Origin: Micromonospora okii
Lineage (GTDB): Bacteria > Actinomycetota > Actinomycetes > Mycobacteriales > Micromonosporaceae
Assembly (NCBI RefSeq): GCF_020884795.1
Contig: NZ_BBZF01000013.1
Location: 254,485-318,484 of the forward strand
Direction of reading: 5' to 3'
DNA length: 64,000 nt
The notes beneath the pieces are model-generated. The model was not told the origin of the DNA, ran no database searches, and saw only the letters and a program-made list of their open reading frames with translations. Shown here piece after piece: positions 1 through 7,065 of the stretch (position 1 is its first letter; every line of letters starts with the position of its first letter). The position numbers were made by a program, and so were the translations under genes.

Positions 1-2
1 CG

Positions 3-74
3 GTCATCCCGGGGGTGCGCTTCCAGGTGCGACAGACCGCGCACGGCACGGTCGAACGCTGGACGACGGGATGA
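3..74 (+). CDS. 3' end of a TadE-like pilus protein (partial)
   Basis: Only the last 23 codons are inside the window, read in frame from base 3 to a TGA at 72-74. The stop overlaps the ATG of the next gene (ATGA), so the two are translationally coupled. The tail is polar and gives no family by itself. The call rests on its place directly before two TadE/TadG-like genes, where actinobacterial Tad clusters usually have another TadE-like pseudopilin. It could also be another Tad component. Confidence 0.5.
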   Translation, partial: VIPGVRFQVRQTAHGTVERWTTG

Positions 75-655
75 GCGGCATGCACGCGTGGTGGAGCCGG
101 GCGGCGGCCACCGGGCGGCCGCGGCCGGGCGGCGGGTTCCCGGCGGTACGCGAGGACGCCCGCGCCGTCGACCGGCGGCTGCGGGACCGCCGGCCCGGGG
201 GCGAGCGCGGCTCGGTCGCCGTCGAGGTGGCCGTCCTCGCCCCCGCCTTCCTCGGGTTGATCGTGCTGGCCGGGGTGGCGGGGCGTACCGCCATCGCGCA
301 GGAGGCGGTCGAGTCGGCGGCGCACGACGCCGCCCGCGCGGCGTCCATCGCCCGGGACGCCGCCACCGCGCGCACGTCCGCGTCGGCCGCCGCACGGGGC
401 CAGCTCGACTGGCAGCGGGCGAACTGCGTCGACCAACCGACCGTGACCCTCACCGGCTCGGCCGGCGGCGACCCGATCGACTTCGACGACGCGTACACCA
501 GCGCCACCGGCACGCCGACCTCGGTGACGGTGGTGGTGAGCTGCACTGTCTCCTTCAGCGACATCCACCTGTCGCTGTTGCCGGGGATGCCGGACGGACG
601 GACGGTCTCGGCCACGTTCACCTCCCCGCTGGACCGCTACCGGAGCCGCCCGTGA
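71..655 (+). CDS. TadE-family pseudopilin-like membrane protein
   Basis: The 194-residue protein has an Arg-rich cytoplasmic N-terminus of about 45 residues. It is followed by GERGSVAVEVAVLAPAFLGL, the TadE signature in which a Glu sits just before one hydrophobic helix (about residues 46-70). The rest is a polar exported domain with two Cys (about 117 and 157). TadE proteins are minor pseudopilins of the Flp/Tad type IVc pilus, cleaved by a prepilin peptidase. It starts on the ATG overlapping the previous stop and its TGA overlaps the GTG of the next gene. Confident as TadE family; the pilus role is inferred from the family. Confidence 0.8.
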   Translation: MSGMHAWWSRAAATGRPRPGGGFPAVREDARAVDRRLRDRRPGGERGSVAVEVAVLAPAFLGLIVLAGVAGRTAIAQEAVESAAHDAARAASIARDAATARTSASAAARGQLDWQRANCVDQPTVTLTGSAGGDPIDFDDAYTSATGTPTSVTVVVSCTVSFSDIHLSLLPGMPDGRTVSATFTSPLDRYRSRP

Positions 656-1197
656 CCGCCCGCGCCGCCGACCGCACGACGCCGCCGGATGACGCCGGCC
701 GCGCGACGCCGCCGGCCGCCGCCGACCGCGCGCACGCCGGCCGCGCGACGCCGAGCCCCACCGTCGGGCGGGCCGGGCGGCTGCGCGGGGACGACGGCCG
801 GGTGAGCCTGTTCCTGGCGGCGGCGATGATCGGCATCCTCGCGATCATCGGCCTCGCCTTCGACGGTGCCGGGCAGCTGCGGTCCATGCAGCGGGCCGAC
901 AACCTGGCCGCCGAGGCGGCCCGCACCGGCGGCCAGTCGATCGACCGGGCCAAGGCGATCGAGGGCGGCACCAAGGAGATCGACGAGGTGGCCGCGCGGG
1001 CGGCGGTGGCGAGCTACCTCGCCGCTGCCGAGGTCACCGGCCACACCGTCGAGTTCCCGGTGATCGACGGCGAGAAGCTCGTCCGGGTCCACGTCACCAT
1101 CACCTACGACCGCTACATGCTGGGTCTCTTCGGCTTCGGCAACGCCGTCACCGTCTCCGGTGAGGCCACCGCACGAGCCCTCACCGAGGGCCCCTAG
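652..1197 (+). CDS. TadG-like / putative Flp pilus-assembly protein
   Basis: The GTG at 652 overlaps the TGA of the upstream TadE gene, giving 181 residues; longer readings upstream run through that gene and were not used. After about 45 Ala/Arg/Pro-rich residues comes GDDGRVSLFLAAAMIGILAI, one hydrophobic helix of the kind at the start of TadG/TadE proteins. The short extracytoplasmic domain ends with a hydrophobic segment near YMLGLFGFGNAVTVSG. In this family such proteins are secreted with, or anchor, the Tad pilus. It forms one operon with its neighbours. The full TadG von Willebrand domain is absent, so this is the short actinobacterial form. Confidence 0.72.
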   Translation: MTARAADRTTPPDDAGRATPPAAADRAHAGRATPSPTVGRAGRLRGDDGRVSLFLAAAMIGILAIIGLAFDGAGQLRSMQRADNLAAEAARTGGQSIDRAKAIEGGTKEIDEVAARAAVASYLAAAEVTGHTVEFPVIDGEKLVRVHVTITYDRYMLGLFGFGNAVTVSGEATARALTEGP

Positions 1198-1213
1198 GAA
1201 GGGAAGGCACGCC

Positions 1214-2428
1214 ATGGCCGCACCGCGCCGCTCCGCCGCCCGGCGGGTCGGGCAGGTCCTCACCGGGTTCGGCGCGCTGGTCGTGCTGATCGGGGTGCTG
1301 GTCGGGGCGCCGATGGCGCTGCTCGCCTTCGCCGGCAACCCGCTGCCCGACCACGTACCCACCCTCGCGGAGGTGGGCGCCACGCTCACCAGCCGGGACG
1401 ACGGCCGGCTCTTCCTGCGGGCGCTGGCCGTGGTCGGCTGGTTCGGCTGGGCCACCTTCGCCTTCTCCGTGCTCGTGGAGCTGGGCGCGCAGTCCGTGCG
1501 CCGGCCCACCCCCCGGCTGCCCGGGATGCGGCGGCAGCAGCGGGCCGCGGCGGCACTGGTCGGCTCGGTCGCCCTGATCATCGCGGCGAGCCCGGCCGCC
1601 GCCAGCGCCGCGACGGTGCTGGCCGGGCCGTACCCCGCAATAGGCGCCCCGGCCGTCGTCGCGGCGGCCCCGGCGGGCCGCCCGGTCGCCGCGACGCTGC
1701 CGGTCGTGGCCCGGCCTGCGCCGCCGGCGGTGACCACGGCGGCCGAGCTTCCGGAGCGGGCGGAGCCGGCGGTGTACCGGGTGGCGAAGGGCGACTACCT
1801 GGGCGAGGTCGCCGAGCGCTACCTCGACGACTTCGACCGCTACCGGGACGTGGCGAAGCTGAACCGGCTCTCGGACCCGGACCGCATCCACCCGGGCCAG
1901 CTCATCAAGCTTCCCGACGGTGCGCAGGACGACGGGGCCCGCGCGCACGCCGCCGGCCGGCTCGTGGCCCGGCCGACCACCCCGAACCCCGGCGGTACGG
2001 TCACGCCCCGGCCCGCCCCGAACCCCGGCGGTACGGTCACGCCGCAGCCGCCGTCGCCCCCGGCCACCCCGCCCGCCGCCGAGACGCCGGCGTCCCCGGG
2101 GGCCGCGCAGCCCGCTCCGGCAGCCCCGCAGGCCACCCGCCCCGCCCCTCGACCGTCGGTCGCCCAGCCGCCGTCCGGGTCGTCGCACGGTACGCAGCAG
2201 GTCGCCCAGCCGCCCGCCGGCGCGCAGTCGGCGATGGCCGCCGGGGCGTCCCGGACCGGTGAGGAGAACCAGGTGAACCGACCGCTCGCCGTCTCGGCGG
2301 TGCTCGCCGTCGCCAGCATCGTCGGTGCCCAGATCGGCGCGGTGCTCGGGCTGCGCCGCCGGCCGGCGGTCGCCCGGGCCGCCGCCGGCGCACGGGCCCT
2401 GGTCACGGGCCGGCACCGCCGCAACTGA
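1214..2428 (+). CDS. LysM-domain multi-pass membrane protein of the Tad region
   Basis: The ATG at 1214 follows a purine-rich GGAAGGGAAGG site; 404 residues. Hydrophobic segments lie near residues 14-36, 73-95 and 118-136. A LysM domain at about 187-234 contains YRVAKGDYLGEVAERY and ends PGQLIKLP. An extracellular Pro/Ala-rich region includes a direct repeat of PNPGGTVTP, and a last transmembrane segment lies near 356-382. LysM binds peptidoglycan or chitin-like glycans, so the protein probably tethers an envelope assembly to the wall. Similar LysM membrane proteins accompany actinobacterial Tad clusters. The role is inferred. Confidence 0.75.
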   Translation: MAAPRRSAARRVGQVLTGFGALVVLIGVLVGAPMALLAFAGNPLPDHVPTLAEVGATLTSRDDGRLFLRALAVVGWFGWATFAFSVLVELGAQSVRRPTPRLPGMRRQQRAAAALVGSVALIIAASPAAASAATVLAGPYPAIGAPAVVAAAPAGRPVAATLPVVARPAPPAVTTAAELPERAEPAVYRVAKGDYLGEVAERYLDDFDRYRDVAKLNRLSDPDRIHPGQLIKLPDGAQDDGARAHAAGRLVARPTTPNPGGTVTPRPAPNPGGTVTPQPPSPPATPPAAETPASPGAAQPAPAAPQATRPAPRPSVAQPPSGSSHGTQQVAQPPAGAQSAMAAGASRTGEENQVNRPLAVSAVLAVASIVGAQIGAVLGLRRRPAVARAAAGARALVTGRHRRN

Positions 2429-2461
2429 CGCGGCGGGTGTCGGGCCCGGCGTCGGGCCGAT

Positions 2462-2536
2462 GGCGGGCCACCATGTCGGCGACATGGGCGGTATCCGCAC
2501 CCCGCAACCCCGCCATGTCGCCGACATTGCGGGCCG
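2462..2536. terminator. Nested palindromes between convergent genes (probable bidirectional terminator)
   Basis: CCATGTCGGCGACATGG (2471-2487) is a perfect hairpin. A second copy with one changed arm, CCATGTCGCCGACATTG, lies at 2513-2529. The surrounding arms are also mutually inverted (GGCGGGCC... against ...GCGGGCC). The element lies between the convergent LysM and Rieske genes, so it fits a two-way terminator. It may also be a repeat-family element or a protein-binding site. Confidence 0.5.
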
Positions 2537-2587
2537 ACCCTGGGGCCGGCCGGCCCGGGGACGCCCGAGCAAGGGCCGGGCCCCGCC

Positions 2588-3439
2588 CTAAGGCACCCGG
2601 GTCTGGAGCACCCCGTCGACCACCCGGGTCGGCAGGACCTGCTGGTCGTTGCCGGACGGCCCGTGCATCACCTCGCCGCCGTTGAGCCGGAAGGTGCTGC
2701 CGTGCCACGGGCAGACCACGCAGGCGTGCCCGTCGACCTCGGTCACCTCGCCCTGACCGAGTGGCCCGCTCTGGTGCGGGCACCGTTCCAGCATGACGGT
2801 GACCTCGTCGCCGTGCCGGTAGAGGATCACCGACACCTCGTCCACCTGGCGGGTGACCAGCTTCCGCTGCGGCAGCGTGGCCATGTCCGCCAGCGGGTGC
2901 CAGCCGTCGCTGATCAGGTTCAGCTCGGGGGCGCTGTTGTTCATCTGCGCACCCTGCTTGTACGCCAGGTGCCCGCCCAGGTACGCCCCGGCGCTCGCCG
3001 CGGTCAGCCCGAGGTACGCCAGGGCCCGCCCGGTCCCGTGCCGCCCGCTCAACCGGGCCGCCAGCGAGCCCGCGTACAGGGCGAGGCCGACGGTGTTGGA
3101 CGCGGCGTGCACCAGGCCGACCCGGCGCTGGTCCCGCGCGAGGCCGGCCCAGTCGTTCAGCCCGGCGACCGCCGCCGGCAGGGCGCTGACCGTGCCGAGC
3201 CCGACCAGCGTGGTGGCCGCCCGGCGCTGGCCGGGCATCAGGTCGAGCACGGCGGCGCTGAGCCAGGAACCGACCGGCACCTGGACGAGCGCGGGGTGCA
3301 GCGGATGCCCGATGAACACGCCGTGCAGCAGGTCCCGGACCCGCTGCGGGCGGATGGTGGCCTGGACGGCGCGCTGCAACCGGTCCCCGACCCGGTCCAG
3401 CGCCGAAGCCTGTTCGAGTTTCGTCAAGAGTGCCCGCAT
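2588..3439 (-). CDS. Membrane protein with DUF2231 and Rieske [2Fe-2S] domain
   Basis: 283 residues. The N-terminal half (about 30-165) has four hydrophobic stretches and the GHPLHPALVQVPVG signature of DUF2231 membrane proteins. The C-terminal half (about 178-283) is a Rieske domain with CPHQSGPLG and CPWHGSTF, giving the Cys-X-His and Cys-X-X-His ligands of a [2Fe-2S] cluster. The fusion suggests a membrane-bound electron carrier facing a redox partner that cannot be identified here. It is convergent with the LysM gene and stands alone. The family call is firm; substrate and partner are unknown. Confidence 0.87.
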   Translation of the reverse strand: MRALLTKLEQASALDRVGDRLQRAVQATIRPQRVRDLLHGVFIGHPLHPALVQVPVGSWLSAAVLDLMPGQRRAATTLVGLGTVSALPAAVAGLNDWAGLARDQRRVGLVHAASNTVGLALYAGSLAARLSGRHGTGRALAYLGLTAASAGAYLGGHLAYKQGAQMNNSAPELNLISDGWHPLADMATLPQRKLVTRQVDEVSVILYRHGDEVTVMLERCPHQSGPLGQGEVTEVDGHACVVCPWHGSTFRLNGGEVMHGPSGNDQQVLPTRVVDGVLQTRVP

Positions 3440-3577
3440 TCCGTCCGACTTCCCGGCAGGAGCGGGCGCAAACCGGGCGGCGGTGACGAAATCGTCGCCG
3501 TCGCCACGGTCGTCGGATCGGGGCGGGCGGGGGTTCCCGCGCCGCCGGAGCGAGGCCGGCGGCGCGGGGCGCGCGGG

Positions 3578-3922
3578 CTACTGCCAGGGGCCGCTGCGGC
3601 AGATGAACGCGCCGGTGTCGCTGTACTGGGTCTCGCCGCCGGCGACGTATCTGTAGCTGACCTGCACCTGCCGGCCGATGTTGGCGGCGGGGCAGGCGCC
3701 GAGGAGAACCGAGCCGGCGGTCTTGAAGGTGCCGACGCTGCCGGAGTACCAGGTGACCGTCCAGAACGTCGTGCCGGTGCTGACGCCGTCGCAGTAGAAC
3801 TCGGACGCCCCGGACTCGCAGGAGGGGGCGGGGGCGTCTGCCTGGGCCGGGGTGGCGACGGCTGCGGTCAGGCCGAGGGTGGCGAGGGCGGAGGCGAGCA
3901 GAACTCTGCCGGTGGCATGCAT
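3578..3922 (-). CDS. Small secreted protein of unknown function
   Basis: The start was set at the ATG at 3922 because GGGAGGA stands seven bases upstream; a longer reading to 3967 adds 15 residues that do not look like a signal peptide. The 114-residue product begins with a classical Sec signal (HATGRVLLASALATLGLTAAVA, cut after about AQA). The mature part of about 85 residues has four Cys (in SCESGA, FYCDG, GACPAA and FICRSG), probably two disulfides, and many aromatic residues. No catalytic motif is visible and I do not recognise a family. Confidence 0.7.
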   Translation of the reverse strand: MHATGRVLLASALATLGLTAAVATPAQADAPAPSCESGASEFYCDGVSTGTTFWTVTWYSGSVGTFKTAGSVLLGACPAANIGRQVQVSYRYVAGGETQYSDTGAFICRSGPWQ

Positions 3923-3976
3923 GAAGATCCTCCCGTACGTGTCCCGTGGAGAGCCGAGTGAGGGCAACCTATCCCC

Positions 3977-4624
3977 TCAATCGAAATTCATGAATAGACC
4001 GTTCGTTCCTGCCCACCGGTCCCGGTGCACGGCCTCGGCGAGGGGGCGCTTGCGCCGCCAGCCGTGCCGCTCCAGGTCCGGTACGGCCTCCAGGTGGGTG
4101 ACCGGCCCGACGCAGAGCCACGCCACCGGCCGGATGCCCTCGGGGATGCCCAGCAACTCCGCCAGGAACGGCTCCCGGTAGAACGAGACCCAGCCGACGC
4201 CGAGCCCTTCGGCGGTGGCCGCGAGCCAGAGGTTCTCGACGGCCAGGCAGACCGAGTAGAGGCCGGCGTCGGCGATGGCGTGCCGCCCGAGCACGGCCGG
4301 GCCGCCCCGGGCCGGGTCGTACGTGACGACGATCGACAGGGTCGACTCCAGCACCCCGTCGATTTTGATGCGGGCGAACCGCTCGGCGGCCTCGCCGTCG
4401 AGGGTCGCGGCGAAGGTGTCCCGCTCGGCCTGGACGTGCCCGTGGAACCGGCGGCGCAGCTCGGCGTCCTGGACCAGGACGAAGTCCCACGGCTGCGAGT
4501 AGCCGACGCTGGGCGCGGCGTGCGCCGCGTCGAGGATCCGGTGCAGGGCCTCCGCCGCCACCGGCTCGCCGGTGAACTGGCCCCGGACGTCCCGGCGGCG
4601 GTGGATGGCGTCGTAAAGGTCCAC
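3977..4624 (-). CDS. bluB: 5,6-dimethylbenzimidazole synthase
   Basis: BluB cuts reduced FMN with oxygen to make 5,6-dimethylbenzimidazole, the lower ligand of cobalamin. The 215-residue product has nitroreductase-fold features typical of BluB: YDAIHRRRDVRGQF at the start, AAHAAPSVGYSQPWDFVLV, RHAIADAGLYSVCLAVENLWLAA and GLGVGWVSFY. The GTG at 4624 fits the usual BluB length; further upstream the frame runs into the riboswitch. That riboswitch (4679-4846) supports the assignment independently, since it implies repression by cobalamin. The gene appears monocistronic. Confidence 0.92.
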   Translation of the reverse strand: MDLYDAIHRRRDVRGQFTGEPVAAEALHRILDAAHAAPSVGYSQPWDFVLVQDAELRRRFHGHVQAERDTFAATLDGEAAERFARIKIDGVLESTLSIVVTYDPARGGPAVLGRHAIADAGLYSVCLAVENLWLAATAEGLGVGWVSFYREPFLAELLGIPEGIRPVAWLCVGPVTHLEAVPDLERHGWRRKRPLAEAVHRDRWAGTNGLFMNFD

Positions 4625-4678
4625 AGGCAGGCTCCCGCTGCGCTCGGCCCACCCGTCGCGGATGGGCGATCGACGCGA

Positions 4679-4846
4679 GGCCGGTCTTCGGACTCCCGGA
4701 TCGACGCCTGCCCGTCCGCCTTCCCAGCCGTACGGCCAGTGGCTGCGCGTGTCGCGCGTGGACGGCGGCTCCCCGGTCACCGCGGCGGGCCCGTGCCGGA
4801 TTCTCACCGGCTTCCCGATTCTCCCCGCTCGCGCGGGGCACCTCAC
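4679..4846 (-). promoter_or_regulatory. Cobalamin riboswitch upstream of bluB
   Basis: Read on the minus strand the leader has AGGTGCCCCGC, then GGGAAGCCGGTGAGAATCCG (the conserved P3/P4 core), CACGGGCCCGCCGCGGTGACC, GCCACTG, TGGGAAGGC, and finally GGGAGTCCGAAGACCGGCC, a variant B12 box. These occur in canonical order and spacing and end about 55 bases before the bluB GTG. The final box departs from the usual GAGCCAGGAGACCTGCC, but the core is convincing. It should lower bluB expression when adenosylcobalamin is plentiful. Confidence 0.92.
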
Positions 4847-4980
4847 ATGCTCTCTCCGCCGCCGATGCTAGCGCCCGGGGCACCGGCCGTACGCGCCGCC
4901 GGCCTCCTCCCGTTCGCCGGCTCCGCCCGGCCGGCCGTAATTCCCGTGCCCGGAAGCCCACCGGGCCCTACCGTGGCCGG

Positions 4981-6045
4981 ATGCACCCGCGCTTCGCCCC
5001 GGTCCGGGACTGCTTCCGCGACCTGTTCGCCACCGGCCGGGAGACGGGGGCCGCCCTCGCCGTCCGGTACGCCGGCGAGCCGGTCGTCGACCTCGTGGCC
5101 GGTCAGGCCGGACCGGGTCGGGAGTGGCGGCCCGACACGCTGGTCAACGTCTACTCGGTCGGCAAGCCGGTGGCGGCGCTCTGCCTGCTGATGCTGGTCG
5201 ACCGGGGCCGGCTCGACCTCGACGACCCGGTCGCCGCGCACTGGCCGGGGTTCCGCACCCCGGCCACCGTCCGGCAGGTGCTCAGCCACACCGCCGGGCT
5301 GCCGGCGTTCCCGGTGCCCCGGCCGGCGGCGGCGGTCGCCGACTGGGCGCTGCTCTGCGCCGACCTGGCCGCCGCCGAGCCGCAGTGGACACCGGGGACG
5401 GTCGCTGGCGAGCACGCCTGGACGTACGGGCACCTGGTGGGCGAGCTGGTCCGCCGGGTGGACGGGCGGCCGGTGGGCCGGTTCCTGGCCGAGGAGATCG
5501 CCGGCCCGTGGCGGCTCGACCTGGGCTTCGGCCTCGGGCCGGCGGAGCAGCGGCGGTGCGCCGACCTGTCGTACGCCGATCCGGGCTGGCCGGCCCGGAC
5601 GATGGGTGAGCCGGGGTCACCGCTGGCGCGGGCGCTGGGCAACCCGGCGGGCGGGCTGGACCTGGCGGTGCTGAACGGCGCGGTGTGGCGGGGCGCGGAG
5701 GTCCCGGCGGTGAACCTGCACGCCACGGCGACCGGCCTGGCCCGCCTCTACGCCGGCCTGCTCGCCGGCGGCGCCCTGGACGGGGTGCGCCTGTTCTCCC
5801 CGGAGCTGGTCGCCGAGGCCGCCCGGGTCCAGTACCACGGCCCGGACCTGGTGCTGGGCCGCCCGGTGTGCTGGACGCTGGGCATGCAGCGGGAGCCGGA
5901 CGGAAGCTGGGGCATGGGCGGGATCGGCGGCAGCGCCGCGTGGGCCGACCCGGAGCGGGGCTACGTCTTCGCGTACGCGACCGCCCGGCTCGACGGCCAT
6001 GACCGGGTCGACGACCTGGTGGAGGCCCTGCACTCCTGCCTCTGA
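4981..6045 (+). CDS. Serine beta-lactamase-family (S12) hydrolase / esterase
   Basis: 354 residues with no signal peptide, so probably cytoplasmic. SVGK (about 59-62) gives the Ser-X-X-Lys nucleophile motif. TYGH stands where the Tyr-X-Asn motif is expected, and GIGGSAAWADP near the C-terminus replaces the KTG triad. This pattern is typical of EstB/LACTB-like family VIII esterases rather than true class C beta-lactamases. The product probably hydrolyses small esters or amides; the substrate is unknown. It is followed directly by a palindromic repeat shared with crtB. Confidence 0.82.
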   Translation: MHPRFAPVRDCFRDLFATGRETGAALAVRYAGEPVVDLVAGQAGPGREWRPDTLVNVYSVGKPVAALCLLMLVDRGRLDLDDPVAAHWPGFRTPATVRQVLSHTAGLPAFPVPRPAAAVADWALLCADLAAAEPQWTPGTVAGEHAWTYGHLVGELVRRVDGRPVGRFLAEEIAGPWRLDLGFGLGPAEQRRCADLSYADPGWPARTMGEPGSPLARALGNPAGGLDLAVLNGAVWRGAEVPAVNLHATATGLARLYAGLLAGGALDGVRLFSPELVAEAARVQYHGPDLVLGRPVCWTLGMQREPDGSWGMGGIGGSAAWADPERGYVFAYATARLDGHDRVDDLVEALHSCL

Positions 6046-6056
6046 CCCGGTCAGGT

Positions 6057-6110
6057 GTTAGGAAGGGACCCTTTCACCTCGTTTTCCGTTAACAAGGGGC
6101 CCCTCCTTTC
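6057..6110. repeat. Double-palindrome intergenic element, copy 1
   Basis: Two G/C arms, AGGAAGGGACCCTTT and AAGGGGCCCCTCCTT, are inverted relative to each other around a TTTTCCGTTAAC centre. It lies between the convergent serine hydrolase and crtB. A related copy in the other orientation is at 50326-50380, and both share GTTAACAAGG(G/T)GCCC. The last nine codons and the stop of crtB lie inside it. It may act as a terminator and looks like a dispersed repeat family. Confidence 0.75.
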
Positions 6111-7000
6111 ACCGTTACCGGGGTGCCGGGCGGGGTGAGCAGGGCGCGGCCCGCCACCGCCAGCCGGCGGCGACGGGGGACCACCGCCCGCCGGGCGAAG
6201 ACGTCGTGGTCCTGGGCGGCCACCTCGTCGAGGATGCCGCCGTAGAGCGCGTACGCGGTGCGCATGCAGGCCTGCGAGGCGGGCGCGAGCAGGGTGACGC
6301 CGGGGGCGGCGGCCTCGTAGTGGGCCCGGGCCCGGGTCACCTCGTACTCGATCAGCTCGCGGGTCGCCGGGGTGCCCCGGCGACGGGCCGCGGCGGCGCG
6401 CAGGTCCTCGCGGGTGAGGTCGAACTTGGCCAGGTCCTCGTCGGGCAGGTACGTCCGGCCGCGCGCCAGGTCCTCGGCCACGTCCCGGATGAAGTTGGTG
6501 AGCTGGAAGGCGAGGCCGAGCTGGCGGGCCGGCTCGCGGGCGGCGGCCGGGTCGGAGCTGCCGAGGATGGGCAGCATCATGGTGCCGATGACGGCGGCCG
6601 AGCCCTCCATGTAGTCGAGCAGGTCGTCGTAGGTGGGGTAGGCGGTGACGGTCAGGTCCATCGCCATGCTGCGCAGGAACGACGCGAAGTCGGCCCGGTC
6701 GAGGTCGAAGACGGCGATGGTGTGCAGCACCGCGGGCAGCAGCGGGTCGTCGACCGGGGCACCGTGCAGGCCGGCCAGGAAGCGGGCCGACCAGTCGTCG
6801 AGCCGGGCGGCGCGCTCGGCCGGCGGCAGGTCGTCGGTGCGGTCGACGATCTCGTCCGCGTACCGGGTGAATCCGTACAGGGCGTGAACGTGTCGCCGTT
6901 TCCAAGCGGGCAGCAGCCGGGTGGCGAGATAGTAGGTGCGGCCGTGTCGTTTGTGCAGCTCACGGCAGCTTTCATAGGCGGCGGCGAGATCGACGTCCAC
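6089..7000 (-). CDS. crtB: Phytoene synthase
   Basis: CrtB condenses two geranylgeranyl diphosphates to phytoene, the first committed carotenoid step. The two Asp-rich motifs of trans-isoprenyl head-to-head synthases are present: YADEIVD (about 47-53) and RDVAEDLARGRTYLP (about 175). The GTG at 7000 is preferred over a TTG at 7015 because GGAGGAGG precedes it; 303 residues, normal length. The last residues (TVKGGAPC) are encoded by the palindromic element at 6057-6110, so the natural C-terminus seems to have been replaced. It is divergent from crtE across a short regulatory gap. Confidence 0.93.
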   Translation of the reverse strand: MDVDLAAAYESCRELHKRHGRTYYLATRLLPAWKRRHVHALYGFTRYADEIVDRTDDLPPAERAARLDDWSARFLAGLHGAPVDDPLLPAVLHTIAVFDLDRADFASFLRSMAMDLTVTAYPTYDDLLDYMEGSAAVIGTMMLPILGSSDPAAAREPARQLGLAFQLTNFIRDVAEDLARGRTYLPDEDLAKFDLTREDLRAAAARRRGTPATRELIEYEVTRARAHYEAAAPGVTLLAPASQACMRTAYALYGGILDEVAAQDHDVFARRAVVPRRRRLAVAGRALLTPPGTPVTVKGGAPC

Positions 7001-7012
7001 CGGGGCCTCCTC

Positions 7013-7058
7013 CAAATCGACGCAGCAATCGACGCAACTCGTAACCCTAGGGTACGCT
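7013..7058. promoter_or_regulatory. Shared crtB/crtE control region with direct repeats and a palindrome
   Basis: AATCGACGCA occurs at 7015-7024 and again at 7027-7036, a 12-bp period, with a weaker third unit ACTCGTAACC just after. An ACCCTAGGGT palindrome lies at 7044-7053, and TAGGGT there could be the -10 of crtE. The region separates the divergent crtB and crtE starts. Direct repeats are what tetrameric B12-type MerR proteins of the CarH group bind in other bacteria, and such a regulator is encoded at 10483. Function is inferred. Confidence 0.5.
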
Positions 7059-7065
7059 CGCCGAC

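Noticed and set aside
1181..2572. A 463-codon minus-strand frame opposite the LysM gene
   Set aside because: Arg/Gly-rich shadow coding; the plus-strand gene has a start site, membrane segments and a LysM domain.
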